Assembly (NCBI GenBank): GCA_045403215.1
Contig: JAXIOW010000173.1
Coordinates: forward strand, 1 to 9,974
Direction of reading: 5' to 3'
Length of the DNA: 9,974 nt
From: NS-12 sp045403215
GTDB lineage: Bacteria > Nitrospirota > Nitrospiria > Nitrospirales > NS-4
Position 1 is the first letter of the stretch, and each line of letters begins with the position of its first letter. Under the pieces are notes generated by a model. It saw nothing but the letters and a program-made list of their open reading frames with translations, did not search any database and was not told the origin of the DNA. Shown piece by piece: positions 1-7,725 of this stretch. A program made the translations under genes and the position numbers.

Positions 1-335
1 CCCGCTTCGACCTGGGAGATCGAAGCCTCGGCTGGGAATTCCTCGCCGTCGGCGCGGAGCCCGTTGACGGCACCCAGGGCGCCCATCCGGCGGTTCGTCA
101 CGTGCGCTTCACCGAATTTTCGGATGTGCTGCCGATGCGCCTCGCGGAACCTCGCCGGGATAAACCGGTCGATCGGCTGCCCGATCGCTTCAGACGCCCG
201 ACAGCGAAACATCTGCTCGGCGGCTGGATTGAAGAGGATGATGCGCTGGTCGGCGTTCACCGTAATGATGGCATCCATCGCCGACAGCAGGATGCCGGAG
301 AGCTGCTCCCGGCTGGTTCTGATATAGGGGTCCAC
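1..335 (-). CDS. PAS-domain sensor protein, probable histidine kinase (partial, C-terminus outside window)
   Basis: Only the first 111 codons are present; the rest lies beyond the left edge. The visible protein is a PAS sensory domain. A short helix (residues 9-20) leads into AIITVNADQRIILFNPAAE (22-40), followed by the EAIGQPIDRFIP turn (49-60) and the DGEEFPAEASIS strand (97-107), all typical of PAS domains. The proposed start is a GTG at 335-333, one base after the stop of the response regulator gene. It has no clear Shine-Dalgarno sequence, so translational coupling to that gene is likely. An in-frame ATG at 278-276 would cut into the PAS fold and is less likely. Adjacency to an NtrC-family regulator makes a histidine kinase the best inference, but no kinase domain is visible. 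A PAS-GGDEF or other PAS protein cannot be excluded. Confidence 0.75.
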   Translation of the reverse strand, partial: MDPYIRTSREQLSGILLSAMDAIITVNADQRIILFNPAAEQMFRCRASEAIGQPIDRFIPARFREAHRQHIRKFGEAHVTNRRMGALGAVNGLRADGEEFPAEASISQVEA

Positions 336-336
336 T

Positions 337-1713
337 TCAGGATCGGGTCCGGTGCTTTTCGATCTCGTCCAGCTTGCGGTACAGCGTCTTCCGATCAATC
401 CCGAGGATCTGCGCAGCCTGGTACTTGTTGCCGGCCGTCTTCTCCATGACTCTTAAGATATAGGCGCGCTCCACCTCGGCGAGAGTACGGACCTTCTCGG
501 CGCCCTCCTCGATCATGTGCCGGTCGCCCGAGTCCCCGCGCACGGCCTGCGGGAGGTCTTCCGAAGCGATCTTCTCCGCGCGCGTCAGGGTGACGCCCCG
601 CTCGATCACATTCTCCAGCTCCCGCACGTTCCCCGGCCAACTATAGTCCATGAGCAGGGCCAGCGCCCCCTCGGTCAGCCCCGTGACGGGCTTCTTCATC
701 GGCTCGGCGTACTTCTTGACGAAGTGCAGCGCCAGTAGCGGGATGTCCTCCGGCCGCTCCCGCAGCGCCGGCATGTGCACCTCGATGACGTTCAGCCGGT
801 AGTAGAGGTCCTCGCGAAACTGCTTGGCCTTGACCTCTCCTGCAAGGTCCAGATTCGTGGCCGCGATCACGCGCGCGTCCACCGGGATGGAGCGGGTGCC
901 GCCGACCCGGCGGACCTCCTTCTCCTGAAGGACCCGCAGCAGCTTGGCCTGCAGGCTCAAAGGCAGCTCGCTGATCTCGTCGAGGAACAGGGTGCCGCCC
1001 TGCGCCTCCTCGAAAAGACCCCGGCGGTCTGCCTTGGCGTCGGTGAAGGATCCCTTCATGTGCCCGAACATCTCGGACTCCAGGAGGTTCTCCGGGATGG
1101 CCGCGCAGTTGACCGGGATGAAGGGACCCTGGGCGCGCGGGCTGTTGTAATGGATGGCCCGGGCGACCAGTTCCTTGCCGGTCCCGCTCTCGCCGGTGAT
1201 CAGCACGCTGCTGGGGCTGGGCGTGATGCGCCGGATCAGCTCGAAGACGGCCTGCATGGGCTTGCTCTTGCCCAGGATCTGGTTGAAGCTGTATTCCTTT
1301 TCGACCGCGCGCCTGAGCCACTGCAACTCCCGCCGGAGCGAGGCCTCCCGCACGGCCTTCTGCGTCGTCAACGCGATCTCCTCCGACTTGACCGGCTTCG
1401 TCACGTAATCGTAGGCGCCCTGCTTCATCGCCTCGATCGCGCTCTCGATCGAGCCGAAGGCCGTCATGATGATGACGTTGGTCTCCGGGTGCAGGCGCTT
1501 GATCTCCTTCAGCAGGGTCATCCCCGGCATGCCCTTCATGTGAAGGTCGCTGATGACCACTGCGAAGTCCTGCCCCTCCATCTTGGCCAGGGCCTGCTCG
1601 CCGGAGTACGCCGTCTCCACGGCGCAGCCCTCGTCTTTCAGGATGTCCGACAGGAGGGAGCACATCTCCGGCTCGTCGTCGACGACCAGTACCTGGTTGG
1701 CAGTCGTTTCCAT
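337..1713 (-). CDS. NtrC-family sigma-54-dependent response regulator
   Basis: This 458-residue protein has the full three-domain layout of a sigma-54 activator. The receiver domain (about 7-120) carries the acidic pair D12/D13, phospho-acceptor D56, T84 and K106. The AAA+ domain (about 145-380) carries Walker A GESGTGKE (174-181), Walker B GGTLFLDEI (239-247) and a sigma-54-contacting loop. That loop reads GSFTDA (221-226) rather than canonical GAFTGA, keeping the key Phe and Thr. The C-terminus is a Fis-type helix-turn-helix (about 420-455, AAQILGIDRKTLYRKL). It should use ATP to open sigma-54 RNA polymerase at an enhancer-dependent promoter after phosphorylation. The next gene encodes a PAS protein, probably its kinase. 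A near-consensus sigma-54 promoter precedes the upstream operon, making that operon the obvious candidate target. GGAG lies 5 bp before the ATG. The family is certain; the signal and targets are inferred. Confidence 0.95.
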   Translation of the reverse strand: METTANQVLVVDDEPEMCSLLSDILKDEGCAVETAYSGEQALAKMEGQDFAVVISDLHMKGMPGMTLLKEIKRLHPETNVIIMTAFGSIESAIEAMKQGAYDYVTKPVKSEEIALTTQKAVREASLRRELQWLRRAVEKEYSFNQILGKSKPMQAVFELIRRITPSPSSVLITGESGTGKELVARAIHYNSPRAQGPFIPVNCAAIPENLLESEMFGHMKGSFTDAKADRRGLFEEAQGGTLFLDEISELPLSLQAKLLRVLQEKEVRRVGGTRSIPVDARVIAATNLDLAGEVKAKQFREDLYYRLNVIEVHMPALRERPEDIPLLALHFVKKYAEPMKKPVTGLTEGALALLMDYSWPGNVRELENVIERGVTLTRAEKIASEDLPQAVRGDSGDRHMIEEGAEKVRTLAEVERAYILRVMEKTAGNKYQAAQILGIDRKTLYRKLDEIEKHRTRS

Positions 1714-1731
1714 AGCAACTCCGGGGTTACG

Positions 1732-1760
1732 AGTCTAGCGTAATTGCGGGACCATGTGAA
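1732..1760 (-). promoter_or_regulatory. Possible sigma-70 promoter for the regulator pair
   Basis: In the 51-bp gap between the universal stress gene and the response regulator gene, the minus strand reads TTCACA (1760-1755), 17 bp, then TAGACT (1737-1732). These match the -35 and -10 consensus at 5/6 and 4/6 positions with ideal spacing. The predicted start would give a leader of about a dozen bases containing the GGAG ribosome site. This is the only appreciable intergenic gap inside the cluster. The match is plausible by eye, but such hits occur by chance. Confidence 0.4.
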
Positions 1761-1764
1761 GGCG

Positions 1765-2610
1765 TCACCGCACGATCAGGATCGAGCAGGGGGAGTGCTG
1801 CACGAGCTTCGTCGAGACGCTGCCGAGGAGGAAACGCCCGACGGCTCCCAGGCCCTTGGCGCCCGCCACGACCAAGTCCGCTCTCAGGCGCTTGGCCGCC
1901 TTCACGATCTCATCGGCCGGATCGCCCGGCAGGTACGCTTCTTTCACCCGATACCCGGCGGCCGCCAGCTTGTTCGCATAGCGATGCGTGACCGTGATCT
2001 CCGCCATCGCGACTTGGGAATAGGCGAACGGGGGCAGGACGTGCAGCACGGTGACTGTGAACCCCTTGCGCGTGGCCGGCTTCGCCTCACGCAGGAGGAA
2101 CCGGACCGCTAGGTCCGAGGCTTTCGAGCCGTCCACCGCCAGCAGAATGCGGCTGATCGGTCGAGGCGCCTGTTTGACCACCAGGACGGAGCACGGCGCG
2201 TGCAACATCACCTGTTGCGAGACGCTCCCGAGAAAGAACCGGTCGAAATCGCCCAGGCCGCGGTTGCCGAGCGCCACGAGATGGCCGTGCCCGCCGGCCC
2301 GTTTGAGGATCGTCAAGGCGATCGGCCCTTTTTCGACAGTGACCCGGGCCGGGAGCTTGAGCGCGGAGAGGAGCGCCGCGGTGTCCGCCCGCACGCGCTT
2401 GGCCCGCGTCTCCAACCGACTCGCCTCAGACTGGATAAACGGCACGTAGCCGAGCATCGCCGGTTGCACCACGAACGGCGCTCTCAGCGAGGCCAGGTCC
2501 ACGACATGCACGGCCCGCACGTCCGGCCGCTTCGCGAAGGGGATCCTTCCAATCCATTGCGCCGCCCACTGCCCGTATTTCGACCCGTCCGCCGCCACGA
2601 GAACTTTCAT
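1765..2610 (-). CDS. Universal stress protein with two tandem UspA domains
   Basis: The 281-residue protein consists of two UspA folds, residues 1-147 and 152-281. Each begins with the ATP-site Asp strand (VLVAADGS and ILLAVDGS). Each ends with the nucleotide-binding motif G-x2-G-x9-G-S: G115/G118/G128-S129 in the first domain and G250/G253/G263-S264 in the second. Both halves therefore look able to bind ATP, and the length is normal for tandem Usp proteins. These are soluble cytoplasmic proteins linked to starvation, hypoxia or redox stress survival, usually without a known enzymatic reaction. The ATG overlaps the stop of the PfkB-family gene (ATGA). An AAAGGAG ribosome site lies 7 bp before the start, at 2618-2624. 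Its place as last metabolic gene of the operon suggests it is made under the same conditions as the formate dehydrogenase. Confidence 0.95.
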   Translation of the reverse strand: MKVLVAADGSKYGQWAAQWIGRIPFAKRPDVRAVHVVDLASLRAPFVVQPAMLGYVPFIQSEASRLETRAKRVRADTAALLSALKLPARVTVEKGPIALTILKRAGGHGHLVALGNRGLGDFDRFFLGSVSQQVMLHAPCSVLVVKQAPRPISRILLAVDGSKASDLAVRFLLREAKPATRKGFTVTVLHVLPPFAYSQVAMAEITVTHRYANKLAAAGYRVKEAYLPGDPADEIVKAAKRLRADLVVAGAKGLGAVGRFLLGSVSTKLVQHSPCSILIVR

Positions 2611-3551
2611 CGGTTCGCTCCTTTCACCATTTCAACTTTAATTCGCGGCATGAGCCGCAACACGTCTCTCGATCGGCACAACTGGTTTCCCGGCGCCAGC
2701 GTGGCCGCCGTGCCCGCCGCCGCCGCGAAGCGCGCGCACTCCTCCAGCGATTTCCCGCCCGCGTGCCCGAAGACGAACCCGGCGACGGCGGAGTCGCCTG
2801 CCCCGACGGTGCTCCTGACCTTCACGGGCGGCGGCACGGCGCGGATGCGCTCTCCGTCGCTCACCACGAGGAGCCCGCCACGGCCGCGCGAGACCATCAC
2901 GACGCTCACGCCGGCCCGATTCAGCGCCGTGGCGGCCGCCAGTATCTCCCTCTCTGTCTGGAGCGGCCGGCCGAGGGCCCGGCGCATCTCCTTGAGGTTC
3001 GGCTTGATCGCAAACGGCTTCGCCTTCAGGCCGGCTCTCAGGCACGCGCCGTCCGCGTCCAGAATCGCCCTGGCGCCCTGCTTCTGCACCAGCGAGACGA
3101 TCTGATAGTACGCGTCGGCCGGCACGCCGCGACACAGGCTGCCCGAGGCCACGACGTAGGCGTCGCGCAAGTCCAGCAACTTCAGATGGGTCAGGAACCC
3201 GCGCCACTCCTCGGGAGTGATCGACGGACCGGGTGCATTCAGCATCGTCTGCGTTCGCCGGCGGCTAGTGCAGACGACGATGTCCCGCCGGGTCTCCTGC
3301 GCGATCGGCGTGAAGTAACAGGTCACGCCTTCGGCCTTCAGCAGATCCACCATGATGTTGCCGTTGTGGCCGCCGATGAACCCCAGCGCCATGCTGTCGG
3401 TCCCGAGGTGACGCAGCGCCCGCGAGACATCAATGCCCTTCCCGCCTGCGTACAGGCACTCGGCCTTCACCCGGTTGGCGTCGTCCACGACCAGATCATC
3501 CACCTCGATGAAGTGGTCCAGGGCCGGATTCAGGGTGATGGTGTAGATCAT
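2607..3551 (-). CDS. pfkB: PfkB-family sugar-phosphate kinase (1-phosphofructokinase / 6-phosphofructokinase type)
   Basis: The 314-residue protein starts MIYTITLNPALD, the usual beginning of the FruK/PfkB/LacC hexose-phosphate kinase group. Motif 1, AGGKGIDVSRALRHLG, is at 35-50, with GGKG binding the sugar phosphate. KPN follows at 183-185. Motif 2, STVGAGDSAVAGF (247-259), contains the anion hole and catalytic base D253. The expected reaction is ATP-dependent phosphorylation of fructose-6-phosphate, fructose-1-phosphate or tagatose-6-phosphate to the bisphosphate; sequence alone does not settle the substrate. I chose the ATG at 3551-3549 because it begins the conserved strand and overlaps the fdsA stop as ATGA. 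An upstream in-frame ATG at 3599 would add 16 unrelated residues inside fdsA. GGAG lies 11 bp upstream. No PTS or fructose transport gene is nearby, which argues against a plain fructose-catabolism role. Confidence 0.9.
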   Translation of the reverse strand: MIYTITLNPALDHFIEVDDLVVDDANRVKAECLYAGGKGIDVSRALRHLGTDSMALGFIGGHNGNIMVDLLKAEGVTCYFTPIAQETRRDIVVCTSRRRTQTMLNAPGPSITPEEWRGFLTHLKLLDLRDAYVVASGSLCRGVPADAYYQIVSLVQKQGARAILDADGACLRAGLKAKPFAIKPNLKEMRRALGRPLQTEREILAAATALNRAGVSVVMVSRGRGGLLVVSDGERIRAVPPPVKVRSTVGAGDSAVAGFVFGHAGGKSLEECARFAAAAGTAATLAPGNQLCRSRDVLRLMPRIKVEMVKGANR

Positions 3552-6220
3552 TGCTTCATCTTCTCCAGGCGCACCGTGGAAACTTTGTACTCTGGACACC
3601 GGGAGGCCTCATCGGCGCTCGACGACAGCAGGATGTTCAGGTTGTTCTCGGGGAAGTGGAAGCTGGCGAACAACTGGCCGGGCGCCACCCGCTCGCTGAA
3701 CTCCACCGGCATCACGATCTCGCTCCTGGCGCTCACCACCTTGACGCGGTGGCCGGTGCGGAGTCCGAGCCTGCGCGCGTCGTCCGGGTAGATCTCCAGC
3801 ACGTCCTGGTCCACAAGCTCCCGGATGCGCGTCCGGCGGGTCTGGGCCCCCGAGCAGTAGTGCTCCAGGATCCGGCCGGTCACCAGCACGAACGGAAACT
3901 CCTCGCTCGGCTCCTCGCCCGGCGGCAGGTAGTCCACGCCGATGAACTGGGCCTTCCCTCGTGGGAAGATCCCTTCATGCATGACCGCGGTCCCCGGATG
4001 GCTCCACTCAGGGACCGGCCATTGGAGACCGGGCTTGCGCTCGAGCCGCTCGTACGAGATCCCCCGCATTGTCGGCGTCAGGAGCGCGATCTCGTCCATG
4101 ATCTGCGACGGATGGTCGTAGTGCATGGGATAGCCCATCCGCGTCGCGACTTCGCAGATCACCTGCCAGTCCGGCAAGACGCCGGCCGGCGGGTCCATCA
4201 CCTTGCGGATCCGCTGCACGCGCCGCTCGAGGTTCGTGTACGTCCCGTCCTTCTCCACAAAGGCCGCGCCGGGCAGGATCAGCGACGCGTACTTTGCCGT
4301 CTGGCTCATGAAGAGATCCTGGACGACCAGGAACTGGAGCTTTTCGAGCGCGGCCCGGACCTTCTTGAGGTTCGGATCGGTCTGGGCCACGTCGTAGCCG
4401 ATGATCCAAAGACCCTTGAGCGTGCCGGCCAGCGCGGCATCCCACATGTCGGGGATCTTGAGCCCGCGCTTCTGCGGCAGCGGCCGGCCGGTGATCTTCT
4501 CATGCAAGGCTTGGAGACCCGGGTCGTCAAACCGCTGGTAGCCGCCGAAGAAGGTGGGCATGGACCCGACGTCACAGGCGCCCTGGACGTTGTTCTGACC
4601 CCGGAGCGGGTTGATCCCTGTCCCGGCCCGCCCGACGTTCCCGGTGGCGAGCGCCAGGTTGCAGAGCGCGATCACGCCGTGGCTGCCGAACTTGTGCTCC
4701 GTCACGCCCAGCCCGTGGATGCACATCGAGGCGCCGCTCTGCGCGTACATCCGCGCGGCCTGCCGGATGAGATCCGCCGGCACGCCGGTGATCTGCTCGG
4801 TCGCCTCCGGCGTGCACGGCATGACGGACTGCGCCCAGTCCTCGTACTGCTCGGTGCGCGCCCCGATGAAGGCCCGGTCCACGAGCGTTTCGGTGACGAT
4901 CACATGCCCCATGCCGTTCAGGAGCGCCACGTTGGTGCCGGGGCGCAGGCGAAGGTGGAGCGTCGCGTACTTTGTCAGTTCGATCCGACGCGGGTCGATC
5001 ACGATCAACGGCGTGCCGGTCCGGGCCGCCCGCACGATCCGCGCCCCCACGACCGGGTGAGCCTCCGTGGGGTTGGCGCCCACTACCATGATCAGCTTCG
5101 CCCGCTCGATCGAGTCGAGGGAGTTGGTCGCCGCCGACGCCCCGATGACCTCCATCATGCCGGTCACGGTGGCGCTGTGGCAGACCCGCGCGCAGTTGTC
5201 GATGTTGTTGGTGCCGAGCACGCAGCGCACGAACTTTGAGATAAGGTAGTTCTCCTCGTTCGTCCCGCGGCTGGAGGAGATGACGGCCAGCGCCTCCGGG
5301 CCGTAGGCGTCTTTGATCCGGACGAAGTGGTCGGCCATCAGACCCAACGCCTCATCCCAGGAAACCTCGACCCACTGCGACCCATGGCGAACGAGCGGGG
5401 TCTTCAGGCGGTCCGGCGCGGACAGATAGTCCCACGCGAACCGCCCCTTCATGCAGGCGTGCCCCTGATTGACCGGGCTCGCGTCCACCGGCAGCATCTG
5501 CACAATCCGACCGGCGCGAACTCCGACATCGAACTGGCATCCCACGCCGCAATAGGTGCACGTGGTCCGCGTCGTCGAGTCGGGCCGGCCGAATTCCGCC
5601 ACCGCCTTCTCGACCAGCGCGTCGGTCGGGCATTCCTTCACGCAGGCCCCGCACGTGACGCAATTCGAGGCGGCGAAGCCCACGTCGTTCCCGGCGATCA
5701 CGCGCGTGCCGAACCCGCGCCCGGACAGCGAGAGGGCGATGGTCCCCTGCACCTCGTCGCAGACCCGCACGCACCGCGCGCAGGCGATGCACTTGGCGGG
5801 ATCGAAGGCGAAATACGGGTTCGAGGCGTCCACCGCGCCCGTCCGTTTCTCCGGCTCCCGGTAGCGGACCTCGCATAAGCCGAACTGCCGGGCAAGGTGC
5901 AGCAGCGGCTCCGACGCCGCCAGCCCCTGGTCCGCCTGCTCCGAGAGGTACAGCTCGATGAGGTTCCGCCGGTGTCTATTCAGATCCTCGGAGTCGGTCC
6001 GGACCACCATCCCGTCCCGTACCGGCGTGGTGCACGAAGCCGCGAGCGCGGGCTGGCCTTCGACGTGGCACAGGCAGAGACGACAGCCGCCGTACGGTTT
6101 CAGGTGGGGCGACGCGCACAGGGTCGGGATCGTAATGCCGGCCTTCCGCGCGGCGGCCAGCACCGTCTCACCGGCATCGGCCCGCACGGGCCGCCCGTCG
6201 ATCGTCAACGGTACGCTCAC
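3548..6220 (-). CDS. fdsA: NAD-dependent formate dehydrogenase, catalytic alpha subunit (Mo/W-bisPGD)
   Basis: The 890-residue cytoplasmic catalytic subunit should oxidise formate to CO2 and pass electrons to FdsB/FdsG. In order: an N-terminal 2Fe-2S ferredoxin domain (C35, C46, C49, C63); two [4Fe-4S] motifs, CIACARC...C (C144, C147, C150, C154) and CVTCGAC...C (C187, C190, C193, C197); the catalytic-domain cluster C221, C224, C228, C256 with K258; the Mo/W-bisPGD domain with active-site C347-H348 in RVCHSATVTG, so Cys rather than selenocysteine; and the C-terminal dinucleotide-binding domain (about 775-885). The His-Cys3 cluster normally found between the 2Fe-2S domain and the first ferredoxin motif is missing: residues 93-118 contain none of its ligands. 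The GTG start at 6220-6218 overlaps the fdsB stop (GTGA) and has AAAGGA 6 bp upstream. A longer reading frame to 6418 is non-homologous and runs inside fdsB. Complex I NuoG is excluded by the intact active site and C-terminal domain. Confidence 0.95.
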   Translation of the reverse strand: MSVPLTIDGRPVRADAGETVLAAARKAGITIPTLCASPHLKPYGGCRLCLCHVEGQPALAASCTTPVRDGMVVRTDSEDLNRHRRNLIELYLSEQADQGLAASEPLLHLARQFGLCEVRYREPEKRTGAVDASNPYFAFDPAKCIACARCVRVCDEVQGTIALSLSGRGFGTRVIAGNDVGFAASNCVTCGACVKECPTDALVEKAVAEFGRPDSTTRTTCTYCGVGCQFDVGVRAGRIVQMLPVDASPVNQGHACMKGRFAWDYLSAPDRLKTPLVRHGSQWVEVSWDEALGLMADHFVRIKDAYGPEALAVISSSRGTNEENYLISKFVRCVLGTNNIDNCARVCHSATVTGMMEVIGASAATNSLDSIERAKLIMVVGANPTEAHPVVGARIVRAARTGTPLIVIDPRRIELTKYATLHLRLRPGTNVALLNGMGHVIVTETLVDRAFIGARTEQYEDWAQSVMPCTPEATEQITGVPADLIRQAARMYAQSGASMCIHGLGVTEHKFGSHGVIALCNLALATGNVGRAGTGINPLRGQNNVQGACDVGSMPTFFGGYQRFDDPGLQALHEKITGRPLPQKRGLKIPDMWDAALAGTLKGLWIIGYDVAQTDPNLKKVRAALEKLQFLVVQDLFMSQTAKYASLILPGAAFVEKDGTYTNLERRVQRIRKVMDPPAGVLPDWQVICEVATRMGYPMHYDHPSQIMDEIALLTPTMRGISYERLERKPGLQWPVPEWSHPGTAVMHEGIFPRGKAQFIGVDYLPPGEEPSEEFPFVLVTGRILEHYCSGAQTRRTRIRELVDQDVLEIYPDDARRLGLRTGHRVKVVSARSEIVMPVEFSERVAPGQLFASFHFPENNLNILLSSSADEASRCPEYKVSTVRLEKMKQ

Positions 6221-7725
6221 TTGAATTCCTTTCGGAAATGCTCGATCGCCGTCAGGACCGGGTACGGCGCCCGCCCTCCCAGCGCGCAGAGGCTCGTCTG
6301 CTTCATCGTCTCTCCCAGATCGGCCAGCAGCTCCAGATCGCCCGAACGCCCGCGCCCCTGCGCGATCCCGTCGAGGATCTCCCGCGCGCGGACCGAGCCC
6401 ACGCGACAGGGCGTGCACTTGCCGCAGGATTCGTCGGCAGTGAACGCCATGTAATGGCGCGCCAGCTCGACCATGTCGGTCTCCTGGTCAAAGACGACGA
6501 TGCCGCCGTGCCCGAGAATCGCGCCGGCTCGCGCAAATTCGTCGTAGCAGATCCTCGTCTTGAGGCCCGCCTTCGTAAACAGGCTGCCCAGCGGGCCGCC
6601 GACCTGAACCGCCTTGAACCGCGCGCCGACCGCCATCCCGCCACCGAACTCTTCGATCGCCTCTTCCAGGGTCAGGCCAAACGGAACCTCCACGAGTCCG
6701 GGCTGCTTCACGCGGCCGCCGATCTGCAGTGGAATGGTCCCTTTCGACCGTTCCGTGCCCAACGAGGCATGCCAGGCGCCGCCGCGCGCCAGGATCGCTG
6801 GGACGGTGGCAAAGGTGAGCGCGTTGCTGATCAGGGTCGGCTTCCCGTAGAGGCCGCTGACGGCCGGGTACGGTGGCTTGGCCTGCACCATGCCGCGCTT
6901 GCCTTCCAGGGATTGGAGCAGCGCCGTCTCTTCGCCGCAGACATAGGAGCCCGCGCCGACGAAGACGTCCAGCTCGAACGAGTGCTCCCATCCCTTTGAT
7001 ACGCCCGCCACCTCCGGGGTCCCGTGCCCCAGGTATCCCGCCCCGGTCAGGACCTCGATGGCCGCCCGCACCATGCGGGCCGCCGCCGGATATTCGTAGC
7101 GGCAATAGATGTAGCCCTTGGTCGCGCCGATGGCCTTCGCAGCGATCAGCATGCCTTCAATGAGACGGAAGGGCTCGCCCTCCATGACCAGCCGGTCGCA
7201 ATAGGTTCCGGCATCGCCCTCGTCGGCGTTGGTCACGATGTATTTCTGGTCGGACGGCGTGTCCAGGGCCGCCTGCCACTTGCGCCACACCGGAAAGGCC
7301 GCGCCTCCTCGCCCGCGCATCTCCGACGTCTTGATCTCGTCAATGATTTCCTGCCGAGTCAGCGACGCAGCTTCTTCGAGTCCCTTGAACCCCCCATGGC
7401 TCTGATAATCCTCCAGTGACAACGGCCGTGTATCGCCGAAGTTCGCGAAGGTCACGCGTGTCTGCTTGGCGAGGAACGGGATCGTAGCGATCGGCGTCCC
7501 GCCTTCGCCGCGCAGGAGGCGGGGCAGATCGCGCTCGGTGGCGTTCGGCCATCCGACGCGGCCGTCCGGCCCGTCTACCTCCACGAGCGGTTCCAGGTAG
7601 AACGCCCCGCGGCTGGAGGTTCGCACGATCTCGATGCCCGGCTCCTTGGCCCAGGCGGTCGCCAGGCGATCGGCGCCGACCGACCGGGCGGACGTATCTT
7701 GGGGAACATAGATCCGGCGTGTCAT
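6217..7725 (-). CDS. fdsB: NAD-dependent formate dehydrogenase, NuoF-like beta subunit (FMN, NADH-binding, 4Fe-4S)
   Basis: The 502-residue diaphorase subunit exchanges electrons between NAD(H) and the iron-sulfur chain through FMN. Residues 1-100 form the thioredoxin-like N-terminal domain; it has no cysteine, so it lacks the 2Fe-2S cluster found in some fused relatives. The FMN/NADH core follows: GRGGAAFPVWRKW (138-150), NADEGDAGT (167-174) and GAGSYVCGEETALL (257-270). The [4Fe-4S] site is ESCGKCTPC (C434, C437, C440) plus C480. The Asp-containing NADEGDAGT form and the extra N-terminal domain favour FdsB or soluble-hydrogenase HoxF-type proteins over complex I NuoF; the neighbouring FdsA decides for formate dehydrogenase. 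The ATG overlaps the fdsG stop (ATGA), with GAAGGA 6 bp upstream. An extension to 7935 would add 70 non-homologous residues overlapping fdsG. Confidence 0.95.
   Translation of the reverse strand: MTRRIYVPQDTSARSVGADRLATAWAKEPGIEIVRTSSRGAFYLEPLVEVDGPDGRVGWPNATERDLPRLLRGEGGTPIATIPFLAKQTRVTFANFGDTRPLSLEDYQSHGGFKGLEEAASLTRQEIIDEIKTSEMRGRGGAAFPVWRKWQAALDTPSDQKYIVTNADEGDAGTYCDRLVMEGEPFRLIEGMLIAAKAIGATKGYIYCRYEYPAAARMVRAAIEVLTGAGYLGHGTPEVAGVSKGWEHSFELDVFVGAGSYVCGEETALLQSLEGKRGMVQAKPPYPAVSGLYGKPTLISNALTFATVPAILARGGAWHASLGTERSKGTIPLQIGGRVKQPGLVEVPFGLTLEEAIEEFGGGMAVGARFKAVQVGGPLGSLFTKAGLKTRICYDEFARAGAILGHGGIVVFDQETDMVELARHYMAFTADESCGKCTPCRVGSVRAREILDGIAQGRGRSGDLELLADLGETMKQTSLCALGGRAPYPVLTAIEHFRKEFK

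Noticed and set aside
775..1743. Plus-strand open frame (322 codons) opposite the response regulator gene
   Set aside because: Same codon-bias shadow effect; no domain is recognisable and the sense strand encodes an intact three-domain activator.
3551..5239. Long plus-strand open frame (562 codons) opposite fdsA
   Set aside because: It is antisense to a clearly conserved enzyme, has arginine/histidine/proline-rich composition without recognisable domains, and is the expected mirror of GC-rich codon usage.
6221..6418. N-terminal extension of FdsA to a start at 6418
   Set aside because: The extra 66 residues are arginine/glycine-rich, have no family similarity and run within fdsB. The GTG at 6220 with a good ribosome site and GTGA overlap begins the conserved ferredoxin domain.
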